Notes under the pieces: model-generated
The model's database searches: none
The model's input: only the letters and a program-made list of their open reading frames with translations
Told to the model about the DNA's origin: nothing
Origin: Haliclona indistincta
Lineage: Eukaryota; Porifera; Demospongiae; Haplosclerida; Chalinidae
Assembly (NCBI GenBank): GCA_964017065.1
Contig: OZ024785.1
Span: 5,288,314-5,352,313, forward strand
Length of the DNA stretch: 64,000 bases
Direction: 5' to 3'
Made by a program: the position numbers and the translations under genes
Shown: piece by piece, positions 11,678-21,634 of the stretch
Layout: every line of letters begins with the position of its first letter
Numbering within the stretch: position 1 is the first letter of the stretch

Positions 11678-13660
11678 ATGACTGCTCGTGGTCCATGGAG
11701 GTCATTGTCGTCGTCTGTAGCTTTAGCACGAATGTCCAGTGTAGAACTCACCAGCGGTTCACAAGCTACTAATCACGACGAACGGTATCTCATAGAAACC
11801 AATTCCAGCAGAATTCCTACCTATCATTTCCAGTCAAGTCTTCCGCGTTTGCCCATCCCAAGTTTGCAAGACACCATTTCACGCTATCTAGCAGCACAAA
11901 GACCGTTTCTCGACAGGGAACAACTTCAGCACACTGAGAGAGCTGCTCGAGAGTTTGCCAAGGAAGGATCTGAAGGATGGAGGCTGCACAGAGAGCTAGT
12001 GGAGAGGGACAGTAGAGAGCAACACACGAGCTATGTCACAAAATACTGGCACGAGCGTTACATGAGAAATAGAAGCCCTCTTCCTCTTGGGCACAGCGTT
12101 CCGTTCGGAATCAAGCGTGATCCTCGGGGACCTGATCAGATTGAACGAGCTGTGAATATCATTCGATCTGTTGTACGCTACAAGAACTCACTCATTGACG
12201 AGAAACTGGAACCAGATGTAGTGTACTCTGGTTCACGAATCAGCCCAGAGGTCTTGAAACAGTTACTCTGTAGAGTTCCATCTCGATTCTCTACTCGTGT
12301 TGCTTTGCTTGCAGGAGCTGTTCCTCTCGACATGTCCCAGTACAAGCGTATTCTTGGCACCACTCGTGTCCCTCATAAAGGGTGTGATGAACTTACCTAT
12401 TCTCTCTGCTCTCAGCATATTGTTGTAATGCGAAGAGGAAACTTGTACTCGGTCAATGTCCAGCTAGACAATGGTCTCCCAGTTCCTGCTGACAATCTCT
12501 ACTCTGATCTGTTAGCAATAGTTCAAGATCCTTCTCCTTCCTCTAGTCACTCAGTGAGCTATCTGACAGCTACAAACAGAGACTCCTGGGCTGATGCTCG
12601 TGAAGAAATGATGAACAATGTCCACAACGCTCGTGCACTTGAGGAAATAGAGTCAGCTCTCTTTGTCGTGTGTCTTGATGATCATGAGCCTGATACTGAA
12701 CTGGACAGATCTTACACTTTCCTTCACAACTATGGTGCAGACAGATGGTTTGACAAGTCCTTGCAGATAGTGGTATCGCCTAATGCTGACGCAGGAATTA
12801 ATTTTGAGCACAGCTGGGGAGACTCAGGCACTGTAGTGTCCTTCTTACGCAAGGTTTATCGTGACTCACTGTTAAGTTCAAGAATACAATCTTCGGTTCC
12901 ATCGACAGACATCAATCAAATCCACTTTAATTTAACTGACAGGTTAAAGCAAGCAATCGACGCTGCAAGATTAGACATTGAGAATAAGTGTCGGTTATTT
13001 TTTCTGAAGCATTTTAGTCTGGCAGGTTATGATGCGAACTTCTGGAAACAGAATGGTCTGAGTCCAAATGGCATCTTACAACTTGCTCTTCAGATTGCCT
13101 ACTATCGTCTGCACGGCCGTTTTGATCCAACTATCCAGCCTTGCTCTACGAGCAGTTTTCTTGATGGACGTACTGAATGGTTGCGACCAGGAACAATGGC
13201 TGCTATGGCATGTGCAAAGGCAATGGAGCCATCATCAGGTGTATCAGCAGCTGACAAGGTGCACCTACTAAAAGAGGCTACTGCAGAACTGGCACTTCTT
13301 GCTAAGCAGGCAAGAATGGGTCAAGGGTTTGACAGACACTTGTACTCTCTAAAGTGCATGGCTGAAGAAAAAAGGCTCTCTTTGGATTTATTTGAAGATC
13401 CCGCATACTCTGATTTGAACCACTTAGTCCTGTATCCGTCCACGATTGGTAAAGAATGTCTTTCATTTGGAGCGTATGGACCAGTTGAGCTAGATGGGAT
13501 TGCTATTGGGTTTTTCTGGATTGAAGGAGGGCTGGATATGTTCATGTCTGGATATTCTACAGAGAAAGTGACTTCATTTGCAATAAGTTTCACAACAGTG
13601 CTTGAAGATATTCGGATTCTATTATTGTCATGTTCTGGTAATGTTGATTCTTTATTATAA
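11678..13660 (+). CDS. CPT2: Carnitine O-palmitoyltransferase 2-like, copy B
   Basis: Predicted mitochondrial inner-membrane carnitine acyltransferase of fatty-acid beta-oxidation. Single exon, 660 aa (human CPT2 is 658). The N terminus (MTARGPWRSLSSSVALARMS) is rich in Arg/Ser and poor in acids, as expected for a mitochondrial presequence. Family blocks in order: IPTYHFQSSLPRLPIP near residue 46, PLDMSQY near 207, TRVP near 218, NRDSWAD near 298, DRWFDKSLQ near 356, the catalytic EHSWGD near 377, CSTSSFLDGRTEW near 490, and MGQGFDRHLYSLK near 547. The closeness of NRWFDKS, EHSWGD and GQGFDRHL to CPT2 rather than CPT1/CRAT decides the assignment. No transmembrane pair of CPT1 type is present. 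It is one of three tandem paralogues, and the start ATG lies in the region shared with copy A. Confidence 0.9.
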   Translation: MTARGPWRSLSSSVALARMSSVELTSGSQATNHDERYLIETNSSRIPTYHFQSSLPRLPIPSLQDTISRYLAAQRPFLDREQLQHTERAAREFAKEGSEGWRLHRELVERDSREQHTSYVTKYWHERYMRNRSPLPLGHSVPFGIKRDPRGPDQIERAVNIIRSVVRYKNSLIDEKLEPDVVYSGSRISPEVLKQLLCRVPSRFSTRVALLAGAVPLDMSQYKRILGTTRVPHKGCDELTYSLCSQHIVVMRRGNLYSVNVQLDNGLPVPADNLYSDLLAIVQDPSPSSSHSVSYLTATNRDSWADAREEMMNNVHNARALEEIESALFVVCLDDHEPDTELDRSYTFLHNYGADRWFDKSLQIVVSPNADAGINFEHSWGDSGTVVSFLRKVYRDSLLSSRIQSSVPSTDINQIHFNLTDRLKQAIDAARLDIENKCRLFFLKHFSLAGYDANFWKQNGLSPNGILQLALQIAYYRLHGRFDPTIQPCSTSSFLDGRTEWLRPGTMAAMACAKAMEPSSGVSAADKVHLLKEATAELALLAKQARMGQGFDRHLYSLKCMAEEKRLSLDLFEDPAYSDLNHLVLYPSTIGKECLSFGAYGPVELDGIAIGFFWIEGGLDMFMSGYSTEKVTSFAISFTTVLEDIRILLLSCSGNVDSLL

Positions 13661-14420
13661 TGCTTTGAAATAATTATTTGCTACGCTTCGTAGTTTGTGT
13701 GGAAACATAATCTACTGGTAGAGGAAGAACAACCATATTTTGTAATTAAACCATTAGTAATTTTAAGGTTTCATAAGGTTTTCTTGGAATGATAGAGTAC
13801 TGGTATGGCTTGCCTGCAGAAAAGGTTACTTCTTTTGCATCAACAGTGCTCAAAGATGTTCAAAAACTATTTTGATTTTTCAATATAACAACACATGCGT
13901 GAGCTTCAGAATGTTCAAATAATTTGTGTGGAAATATAATCTGCTAGTAGAGGAAGAACAATGATCACAATGGTGCAAGAGGAAGAACAATGAATTAAGT
14001 TTAAAATAATCACACTTATTTATTGTATTGACTTTATGCATTAATCATTAATATTAGGCTAGTTTGCTGACATTGCTCGTGTATCGACAAAGATGCAGCA
14101 TAGAACAGCATATTTGATTGTCCTGTGTTGTGCTCTACTGCACATATCTTTAATCTATACTGTTCTTTTACTGCTACTTATGCTGAGTTGTAATGTTACT
14201 GGGTTTTCCTGGAGAGAATCAAAGGAGTGCTGAATATGCACATGTCCGGATATTCTGCACTGAGAAAAGTGAATTCATTTGCTACAAATTTAGAGCAGTG
14301 TTTGAAGATGCCTTGATGAGCTGATATTATCGTGGCAGAGTTTAAATGATGTAATCGAGTAAGAATGCACAAGAGGAAGCCCGAGCTGATAGAGCGTTCG
14401 TTGTTCTAGGAATAATAATT
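13661..14420. pseudogene. Decayed CPT2 tails and a POT gene start
   Basis: 13788-13890 resembles the last 130 bp of CPT2 copy C (gagtactgg..., ctgcagaaaaggtta) with deletions. 13900-14158 matches 17565-17780 almost base for base and ends with the first 20 or so codons of the POT transporter (MQHRTAYLIVLCCALLHISL), after which similarity stops. 14195-14335 is a second CPT2 tail, and 14370-14415 matches spacer sequence at 11149-11200. No intact frame remains. The order CPT2 tail, POT start, CPT2 tail implies lost CPT2-POT units. Confidence 0.7.
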
Positions 14421-14879
14421 ATGTTTACTGTCTCTAAACACATCCACAGCTGGTCGGGAATTAAAGGCGCAATTAAAGTACAATTTGAACTAATTATCAT
14501 TTTGTTTCTGTCAAAGCCGTCAGTCAGCCTGACTTACTACGCTCAGTTAAATACATGTAAGAGTACATGGATTTGATTCACTATAAAATCTGTTATTATT
14601 GTACGCATCATCCGTACGACCATCTCAAGTATTTCAAGTCAAGCGTGTATGCCCATAAAGGGCTTCTATTGAAGGGCTCCTGGTATTTCTCAGAAATAAT
14701 ACCAAGTAAACAGCTCCATCCAATAATTGTAATCTGACGCCACTTAGACTCAAATATCCATAGTTGTACTTTATTGATTTTACTGTGTATTGACCAGTAT
14801 TGATATACTGGTCCCTATATTAAATTTATTTTGTACTAAGCATTTTAGTCGACAAGCATTTAATTTCATCATTTCTCAT
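14421..14879. other. Intergenic sequence, no gene seen
   Basis: AT-rich sequence between the decayed CPT2/POT relics and the retrotransposon relic. I find no conserved frame or repeat here. Confidence 0.5.
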
Positions 14880-15183
14880 CTCCAAACCACCATTCTCCGT
14901 CTATATCACCATTCTCCGTCTATATCACCTAACTCCTCTTCCCGACGTACTCATGCTAAACTTGCGCACAAATTTCTTAATAACATCCTTTTCTTCCCCA
15001 TTCATTCTATCCTTCTGCAAACTTTCCTCTAGACTCTCTACAGCACTTCGACCCTCTAAATTTTTCCATCTCATTCACTCATTCATCTCGGCTCCTCCTA
15101 TTGTTTCCCGCCTTGCATGGAACTCTGTCCCGTCGGCATGCGGCTCTCCGCTCCAGGCTCTACTATTTCAAGAAAAAGATTAA
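14880..15183 (+). mobile_element. Relic of a non-LTR retrotransposon C terminus
   Basis: Two frames carry pieces that look like the end of a LINE reverse-transcriptase polyprotein: RRTHAKLAHKFLNNI near 14941-14985, and RLAWNSVPSACGSP near 15110-15150, which resembles the usual 'WNSLP' tail. A frame change between them shows decay. No catalytic RT block is visible, so the family cannot be named. Confidence 0.4.
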
Positions 15184-15517
15184 ACCCTAATGACTACCTA
15201 CCTCCTAATTTACTTTTTTATTTGATACTCTTAGCACTCTAGCTCAATATAGATGATGAGTGTCTTTTTGCACCCCAAACTGGATGCGGGCGACGTGACT
15301 CGGCGGAAAAGATGAAAATTACCCGCCAGAAGGCACTGGCCGGAGACGAGACTCTTCGCTTGTAGGTCGTTGTAATGGTAATGTATCGGGCTGCATGCAT
15401 GATGACCGCAGCCTGCTGCCCTGGACCTACATGTGTAGACCTGATTTCAGCCCGGCACGTCAAGGAAGTGCAATTAACGGTATAATAAATTTGTAACGGA
15501 ATTGCGGACTGCCGAGT

Positions 15518-15526
15518 CTATATAAG
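15518..15526 (+). promoter_or_regulatory. TATA box of CPT2 copy C
   Basis: The sequence 'ctatataag' lies 48 bp before the ATG of CPT2 copy C. This upstream region differs from the flanks of copies A and B, so copy C has its own promoter. Confidence 0.5.
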
Positions 15527-15573
15527 TCCTATTTCTGGAGGGTGTCCTGCAACTATAGTTTAATAGCCGGACT

Positions 15574-17514
15574 ATGGCCACGTCAAGGTTGCCGCAATTG
15601 CATGCTTTAGCACAAACGAGTCGTTTGAAATTCTTGAACTACACACGAGCTGATGATAACGGGCGCTATCTCCTGGAAACCCGCAGTACCAGTCGAATTC
15701 CTACCTATCATTTTCAAACAAGTCTTCCTCGTTTACCCATTCCAAACTTGCAAGACACCATTTCACGATATTTGGCAGCACAAAGACCGTTCCTCAACAG
15801 AGAACGATTTCAGCGCACTGAGGGAGCTGCTCGAGAGTTCATCAAGGAAGGATCTGAAGGATGGAGGCTCCACAGAGAGCTAGTGGAGAGGGACAGTAGA
15901 GAGCAACACACGAGCTATGTTGCAAAATACTGGCACGAGCGTTACATGAGAAATAGAAGCCCTCTTCCTTTAATCGGTCTCAGTTCTTCACTTGGAATGA
16001 AGCATGATCTTAAGGAACTTAGTCAGATTGAACGAGCTGTGAATATCATTCGATCTGTTGTACGCTACAAGAATTCACTCATTGATGAGAAACTGGAACC
16101 CGATGTAGTGTACTCTGGTTCACGAATCAGCCCCGAGGCCTTGAAACAGTTACTCTGTAGAGTTCCATCTCGGTTCTCCACTCGTGTTGCTTCGCTTGCA
16201 GGAGCTGTTCCTCTCAACATGTCTCAGCACAAGCATATTCTTGGCACCACTCGTGTCCCTCGTAAAGGGTGCGATGAACTTACCTATTCTCTCTCCTCTC
16301 AACATATCGTTGTAATGAGAAGAGGAAACTTGTACTCGGTCAATGTCCAGCTAGGCAATGGTCTCCCAGTTCCTGCTGATCAACTCTACTCTGATCTGTT
16401 AGCAATAGTTCGTGATCCTTCTCCTTCCTCTAGTCACTCAGTGAGCTATCTGACAGCTACAAACAGAGATTCCTGGGCTGATGCTCGTGAAAAAATGATG
16501 AAAAATGTCCACAACGCTCGTGCACTTGAGAAAATAGAGTCAGCTCTCTTTGTCGTGTGTCTTGATCATCATCAACCTGATTCTGAAATAAACAGATATA
16601 GCACTTTCCTTCACAACTATGGTGTGAACAGATGGTTTGACAAGTCCTTGCAGATAGTGGTATCGCCTAATGCTGAGGCTGGAGTTGTTTTTGAGCACAG
16701 CTGGGGAGATGCAGGCACTGTAGTGTCCTTTATGGACAAAATATACCAAGACTCGTTGTCAAGCCCAAGAATACCATCCCTGGGAGTGGCTAACGTCAAT
16801 CAAATCCACTTTCATTTAACAGACAGTTTGAAGCAAGCAATTGATTGTGCAAAAGTAGACATAGAAGACAAGTGTCAGTTGTTTTCTTTAAAACATTTCA
16901 ATTCAGGGTATGACAAAATGTTTTGGAAACAAAATGGCCTGAGTCCAAATGGTGCCTTGCAACTTGCTCTTCAAATTGCCTACTATCGTCTGTATGGCCG
17001 TTTTGATCCAACTTTCCAGCCTTGCTCTACAAGCAGTTTTCTTGATGGACGAACTGAATGGTTGCGACCAGGAACAATGGCTGTTATGGCATGTGCAAAG
17101 GCAATGGAGCCATCATCAGGTGCATCAGCAGCTGACAAGGTGCACCTACTAAAAGAGGCCATTGCAGAACTGGCGCTTCTTGTTAAGCAGGCAAAGATGG
17201 GTCAAGCGTTTGACAGACACTTGTACTCTCTCAAGTGCATGGCCGAAGAAAAAAGTCTATCTTTAAGTCTTTTTGAAGATCCTGCATACTCTGATTTGAA
17301 CAACTTAGTCCTGTATCCATCCACAGTTGATGGAGAATGTCTTTCGTTTGTAACCTATGGACCTGCTGAAAAAGATGGGACCGCAATAAGGTTTTCTTGG
17401 GAAGATGGAGTACTGGCTATATTGATGAGTGGTTTGTCTGCAGAAAAGGTTAATTCTTTTGCAACAAGTTTTACAACAGTACTTGAAGATATTCGAAAAC
17501 TAATACTGTCATGA
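15574..17514 (+). CDS. CPT2: Carnitine O-palmitoyltransferase 2-like, copy C
   Basis: Third tandem paralogue, single exon, 646 aa. Same role as copy B: acyl transfer between carnitine and CoA in mitochondria. The N terminus (MATSRLPQLHALAQTSRLKF) has the Arg/Ser/Ala bias of a mitochondrial presequence and differs from copy B, while the rest is closely similar from RIPTYHFQTSLPRLPIP onward. Key blocks: NRWFDKSLQ near residue 352, the catalytic EHSWGDAGTVVSF near 373, CSTSSFLDGRTEW near 486, MGQAFDRHLYSLK near 543. It lacks the final dozen or so residues of copy B. It has diverged more than A and B have from each other (for example a two-residue change at PLPLIGLSSSLGMKHD), so it is the older branch. 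Whether copies B and C are redundant cannot be told from sequence. Confidence 0.88.
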   Translation: MATSRLPQLHALAQTSRLKFLNYTRADDNGRYLLETRSTSRIPTYHFQTSLPRLPIPNLQDTISRYLAAQRPFLNRERFQRTEGAAREFIKEGSEGWRLHRELVERDSREQHTSYVAKYWHERYMRNRSPLPLIGLSSSLGMKHDLKELSQIERAVNIIRSVVRYKNSLIDEKLEPDVVYSGSRISPEALKQLLCRVPSRFSTRVASLAGAVPLNMSQHKHILGTTRVPRKGCDELTYSLSSQHIVVMRRGNLYSVNVQLGNGLPVPADQLYSDLLAIVRDPSPSSSHSVSYLTATNRDSWADAREKMMKNVHNARALEKIESALFVVCLDHHQPDSEINRYSTFLHNYGVNRWFDKSLQIVVSPNAEAGVVFEHSWGDAGTVVSFMDKIYQDSLSSPRIPSLGVANVNQIHFHLTDSLKQAIDCAKVDIEDKCQLFSLKHFNSGYDKMFWKQNGLSPNGALQLALQIAYYRLYGRFDPTFQPCSTSSFLDGRTEWLRPGTMAVMACAKAMEPSSGASAADKVHLLKEAIAELALLVKQAKMGQAFDRHLYSLKCMAEEKSLSLSLFEDPAYSDLNNLVLYPSTVDGECLSFVTYGPAEKDGTAIRFSWEDGVLAILMSGLSAEKVNSFATSFTTVLEDIRKLILS

Positions 17515-17713
17515 TGATTTTTTCATAACAACACATGCATGAGCTTCAGAATGTTTGATAATGCTTCAAATAATTTGTGTGGAAACATAATCTGCTTGTA
17601 GAGGAAGAACAACTAGTTAAGTAAACATTGATCATACTTATTTATTGCATTGACTTTATGTATTATCAATAATATTAGGCTAGTTTGCTAACGTTGCTCG
17701 TGTATCGACAAAG

Positions 17714-19396
17714 ATGCAGCATAGAACAGCTTATTTGATTGTCCTGTGTTGTGCTCTACTACACATATCTTTAATAGGATCTGATATTGTTCTGTGTCAC
17801 ACCGTATCCAGGCACGCCATGTTACTGTTCTCTGTGAGTCAAGCAGTCTCTTATCTTCTCTATCCTTTGCTTGGCTGGATGGCTGATGTCTGCTTCACTA
17901 GATACAAGTTTGTCTTGTTCTCCTTCATCATCATGATATTGGGTAGTTTAGTAATGGCTGTAGCAGCTGTCTCTATTATGATGTTACCACAAATAAGATT
18001 GGCACTGTACTCCATCCCAGCTCTTACTATAGTCATCTGTCTCACTGGAATTGGTCTGTTTGAGTCCACTGCCATACAGTTCGGTATGGACCAGATGCTG
18101 GAGGCCTCTTCAGATGAGTTGAGCACTTTCATTCACTGGTACTACTGGAGTAAACAATTGGGTAACCTGGTGATCGGGTATGTGGCTTATGCTGTGTTGT
18201 TCTACGTTCACCACTGTCTTATAAAGCTTCAAGAATTGAATGGATTAGTTATCAAAACAGCTAACATTGTGGCATTGTTTAGTTCTGGTCTACAGCTGGT
18301 ATGTGCTAGCACAGGTTTGGGTTTGCTGGTATACTGTAAGAGGTATCTCAATATTGATCGAACTGGTGATCATCCACTCAAGCTCATCTATCAAGTGCTC
18401 AGGTATGCCTGGAAGCACAAATGTTCGGAGAACCGCAGCGCCTTCACTTACTGGGAGGAGGATATTCCACCACGTATTGACCTGGGCAAGAGCAAGTATG
18501 GAGGACCATTCACCACTGAGGAGGTGGAGGACACCAAGACATTCCTGCGTATCCTTGTTCTATTTATGTCCTTGCTAGGATTCCATCTCTCAGGACATGG
18601 CTACTCATTGTCAAGCCAACTAACAAAAAGACAATGTTTTTCCTCATTTGCCGCAGGATTTGCTGCAGATCCAATGAATTCAATGCTAATAATGATTTTT
18701 ATTGGAGTTCCATTGTATCAACTGATGATTCGATACTGTAAGAAGTGTGTTCCAAACATGCTCAAACGAATGGGACTAGGCTTACTGTGTTGCCTGGTAA
18801 AAGTGCTTGCTGAGATTACTATTCATGGAACAATGTCTAATAGACCAGCTTGCAAGAACCTCACTGGTAACCCTATCTTATCTTGCCTTTTTGTCATAGT
18901 ACAATTCAATGTCAATGGTACATGCTCTGGAATCCATAACTACTGCCATCTCTACAACCTGCCATTTCTTCTGACCATTGTTCCGAATGTTCTCCAAGGC
19001 TTTGCATTTCTATTGGTTTTCATGACCACTCTTGAGTTCATCTGTGCTCAGGCTCCTCTCCGACTGAAGGGCCTGCTCATTGGTATCTGGTATGCATCGG
19101 CAGCTGTCTACTACCTGCCGGTTAGAATTTCTGATCTTTTTGTCACTAGTGTCACATCATGGGAGGTGTTGCATGAGGTGAAGGCTTTCTTGATCTTTTT
19201 GTCTCTGATGCTGTTCTTGTGTGTGTCTAAATGGTATCGCTATCGTCTGCGAGATGAGGTGGTGAATGAGCAGTTCCTAGTGGAGGAGATATACGAACGA
19301 CAAATATCCCAGGCAGAGGAATATGAAAGTGAGCAGCAAGAAATAGACAAAGGGATTGTTGTCTGCAGTCAAGTCTATGGATCATTTGAGCAATAA
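17714..19396 (+). CDS. POT/SLC15-like MFS transporter, copy 1
   Basis: Predicted multi-pass membrane transporter of the proton-dependent oligopeptide (POT/PTR, SLC15-like) branch of the major facilitator superfamily; the substrate is unknown. Single exon, 560 aa. Motifs: GWMADVCFTRYK near residue 54, corresponding to the family's GxxxADxxxGRYK loop, and FGMDQ near 121 followed by HWYYWSKQLGN near 139, corresponding to FGADQ...FxxFYWxINxG. About ten to twelve hydrophobic segments are visible. A long loop (AFTYWEEDIPPRIDLGKSKY, near 244-265) splits the two halves, and the tail is acidic. The canonical POT proton-coupling ExxER motif is not evident at the N terminus, so transport mode is uncertain. 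The gene follows CPT2 copy C by 200 bp and belongs to the same duplicated unit. Confidence 0.75.
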   Translation: MQHRTAYLIVLCCALLHISLIGSDIVLCHTVSRHAMLLFSVSQAVSYLLYPLLGWMADVCFTRYKFVLFSFIIMILGSLVMAVAAVSIMMLPQIRLALYSIPALTIVICLTGIGLFESTAIQFGMDQMLEASSDELSTFIHWYYWSKQLGNLVIGYVAYAVLFYVHHCLIKLQELNGLVIKTANIVALFSSGLQLVCASTGLGLLVYCKRYLNIDRTGDHPLKLIYQVLRYAWKHKCSENRSAFTYWEEDIPPRIDLGKSKYGGPFTTEEVEDTKTFLRILVLFMSLLGFHLSGHGYSLSSQLTKRQCFSSFAAGFAADPMNSMLIMIFIGVPLYQLMIRYCKKCVPNMLKRMGLGLLCCLVKVLAEITIHGTMSNRPACKNLTGNPILSCLFVIVQFNVNGTCSGIHNYCHLYNLPFLLTIVPNVLQGFAFLLVFMTTLEFICAQAPLRLKGLLIGIWYASAAVYYLPVRISDLFVTSVTSWEVLHEVKAFLIFLSLMLFLCVSKWYRYRLRDEVVNEQFLVEEIYERQISQAEEYESEQQEIDKGIVVCSQVYGSFEQ

Positions 19397-19632
19397 GACA
19401 TAGATGTATTTTCAACAACTCATTGCATGTGTACACAAACACATACATCATACACACGTTTTGATTTCACAATATTTCTAGCTTGCTTGTAATGCCAAAA
19501 GTAAAAGTGTCTTTAACACAGGTAGCATCCTGTCTGTGAAGGAAAAGCAGGTATGATGTAGATAACTGCACTTAAATCTGTGTTACATGAAACTGTAGAG
19601 TAGTAGTCGACTGACACAGCTCTACGTGCAAG

Positions 19633-21321
19633 ATGCAGCATAAAATGGCTTATCTGATTGTCCTGTGTTGTACTCTACTGCACATGTCTTTAATAGGGTC
19701 CGACTTAGTCGTGCGGCACACTGTATCTAGGAGCGGTTTGATACTGTTCTCTGTGAGTCAAGCAGTCTCTTATCTTCTCTATCCTTTGCTTGGCTGGATG
19801 GCTGATGTCTGCTTCACTAGATACAAGATTGTCTTGTTCTCCTTCATCATAATGATATTGAGTAGTTTAGTAATGGCCGTAGCAGCTGTCTCCATATTAA
19901 TATTTCCTGAAATAAAGTCGATTCTTTACTCCATCCCGGCTCTTACTATAGTCATCTGTCTTACTGGAATTGGTCTGTTTGAGTCAACTGCTATTCAGTT
20001 CGGTATGGACCAGATGCTGGAAGCTTCTTCAGATGAGTTGAGCACTTTCATCCACTGGTACTACTGGAGTAAACAATTGGGCAACCTGGTGATTGTATTC
20101 ATGGGCAATACTGTGTTGCTCTTCTTTCAACACTGTCTCATAAAGTTGAATGAAATAAGTGAATCCTTCATCAAAATTGTGATTATAATAGCATTATTTA
20201 GTTCTGGTCTACAGCTAGTATGTGCTAGCACAGGCTTGGGTTTGCTGGTATACTGTAAGAGGTATCTCAATATTGATCGAACTGGTGATCATCCACTCAA
20301 GCTCATCTTTCAAGTGCTCAGGTATGCCTGGAAGCACAAGGTGCCTGAGCATCGCAGCGCCTTTACCTACTGGGAGGAGGATATTCCACCACGTATTGAC
20401 CTGGGCAAGAGCAAGTATGGAGGACCACTCACCACTGAGGAGGTGGAGGACACCAAAACATTCCTACGAATCCTTGTTCTGTTTCTGTCCTTGCTAGGAT
20501 TTCATCTCTCAGGCCATGGCTACTCTTTGGATGATCAGATCACTCGAATTCAATGTCCTTCTCACTATGCAGTAGCATTTGCTGCAGATCCAATCAATTT
20601 TATACTCATCACAGTTCTCATCGGAGTTCCATTGTATCAACTGATGATTCGATACTGTGAGAAGTGTGTTCCTAACATGCTCAAACGAATGGGACTAGGC
20701 TTACTGTGCTGCCTGATAAAAGTGCTTGCTGAGATTGCTATTCATGCAACAATGACCAATGACAAGGCTTGCATAATTTTTCATAATAATCCTGTTAAAT
20801 CTTGCTTCTTGATTATAACGGAATTTGACATTAATGGCACTTGCTCCGTATTTCCTGAAATTCAAAATTTTTGTCGTCTAAACAACCTGCCATATCTTTT
20901 GACCATTGTTCCTAGTGTTCTCCAAGGTTTTGCATTTCTATTGGTTTTCATGACCACTCTTGAGTTCATCTGTGCTCAGGCTCCTCTCCGACTGAAGGGA
21001 CTGCTCATCGGTATCTGGTATGCATCACTAGCTATTTATCACCTGCTAGTCGAAGTTCCAGAATTGTTTGTCACTGGTGTCACATCGTGGGAGGTGCTCC
21101 ATGAGGTGAAGGCTTTCTTGATCTTTTTGTCTCTGATGCTATTCTTGTGTGTGTCTAACTGGTATCGCTATCGTCTGCGAGATGAGGTGGTGAATGAGCA
21201 GTTTCTAGTGGAGGAGATATATGAGAGAGAACTAGCTCTGGCAGAGGAGTACGAGAGAGAGAATGAATACTTAGACATCAGCTCAAGCCAGACAAGTTAT
21301 GGATCTTTCAACAATAAATAG
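19633..21321 (+). CDS. POT/SLC15-like MFS transporter, copy 2
   Basis: Tandem paralogue of the preceding gene, single exon, 562 aa, 236 bp downstream. It keeps GWMADVCFTRYK, FGMDQ, the HWYYWSKQLGN helix and the central loop. Differences cluster in short patches: around residues 25-36 (GSDLVVRHTVSRSGLI), 153-180, the extracellular-type loop near 300, the region near 380-410 and the last 25 residues. The long identical blocks between these patches suggest recent duplication or gene conversion, while the variable patches fall in predicted loops and one helix pair, where substrate contact could differ. No CPT2 remnant separates the two copies. Confidence 0.75.
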   Translation: MQHKMAYLIVLCCTLLHMSLIGSDLVVRHTVSRSGLILFSVSQAVSYLLYPLLGWMADVCFTRYKIVLFSFIIMILSSLVMAVAAVSILIFPEIKSILYSIPALTIVICLTGIGLFESTAIQFGMDQMLEASSDELSTFIHWYYWSKQLGNLVIVFMGNTVLLFFQHCLIKLNEISESFIKIVIIIALFSSGLQLVCASTGLGLLVYCKRYLNIDRTGDHPLKLIFQVLRYAWKHKVPEHRSAFTYWEEDIPPRIDLGKSKYGGPLTTEEVEDTKTFLRILVLFLSLLGFHLSGHGYSLDDQITRIQCPSHYAVAFAADPINFILITVLIGVPLYQLMIRYCEKCVPNMLKRMGLGLLCCLIKVLAEIAIHATMTNDKACIIFHNNPVKSCFLIITEFDINGTCSVFPEIQNFCRLNNLPYLLTIVPSVLQGFAFLLVFMTTLEFICAQAPLRLKGLLIGIWYASLAIYHLLVEVPELFVTGVTSWEVLHEVKAFLIFLSLMLFLCVSNWYRYRLRDEVVNEQFLVEEIYERELALAEEYERENEYLDISSSQTSYGSFNNK

Positions 21322-21390
21322 CAAGCAACATTTCACTTTCCTCTAATTGCTGCATCTACACTGTACCTAACAAAATTCTGATAGATTATT

Positions 21391-21599
21391 TAGTCGTTAC
21401 GTTGACTTACGTAAGTTCGAATTATTTAGTCGAATTATAATTTTAGTAATCACAGAGGGGAGGGTAGCTAATTTTTAATTCTCTCTAAAACTTCATGTTA
21501 GTTTATCGCTATTACTGTTAAGTTACCAAGTACTCATCTTTTTGTAAAATTGTGTTTATAATTATTTACATGTAGTCGTTACGTTGACTTACGTAAGTT
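21391..21599. repeat. 27-bp direct repeat pair with TTACGTAA-like core
   Basis: A 27-bp sequence ('tagtcgttacgttgacttac' then 'gtaagtt') occurs exactly at 21391-21417 and 21573-21599, 182 bp apart and just upstream of the GNAT gene. It contains 'cttacgtaag', a perfect palindrome of bZIP-site type. It could be a duplicated regulatory site or the end of an unrecognised element. Confidence 0.6.
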
Positions 21600-21634
21600 A
21601 GCATTGTACTTACTCAAAAGGGGCGGGGCTCGTA

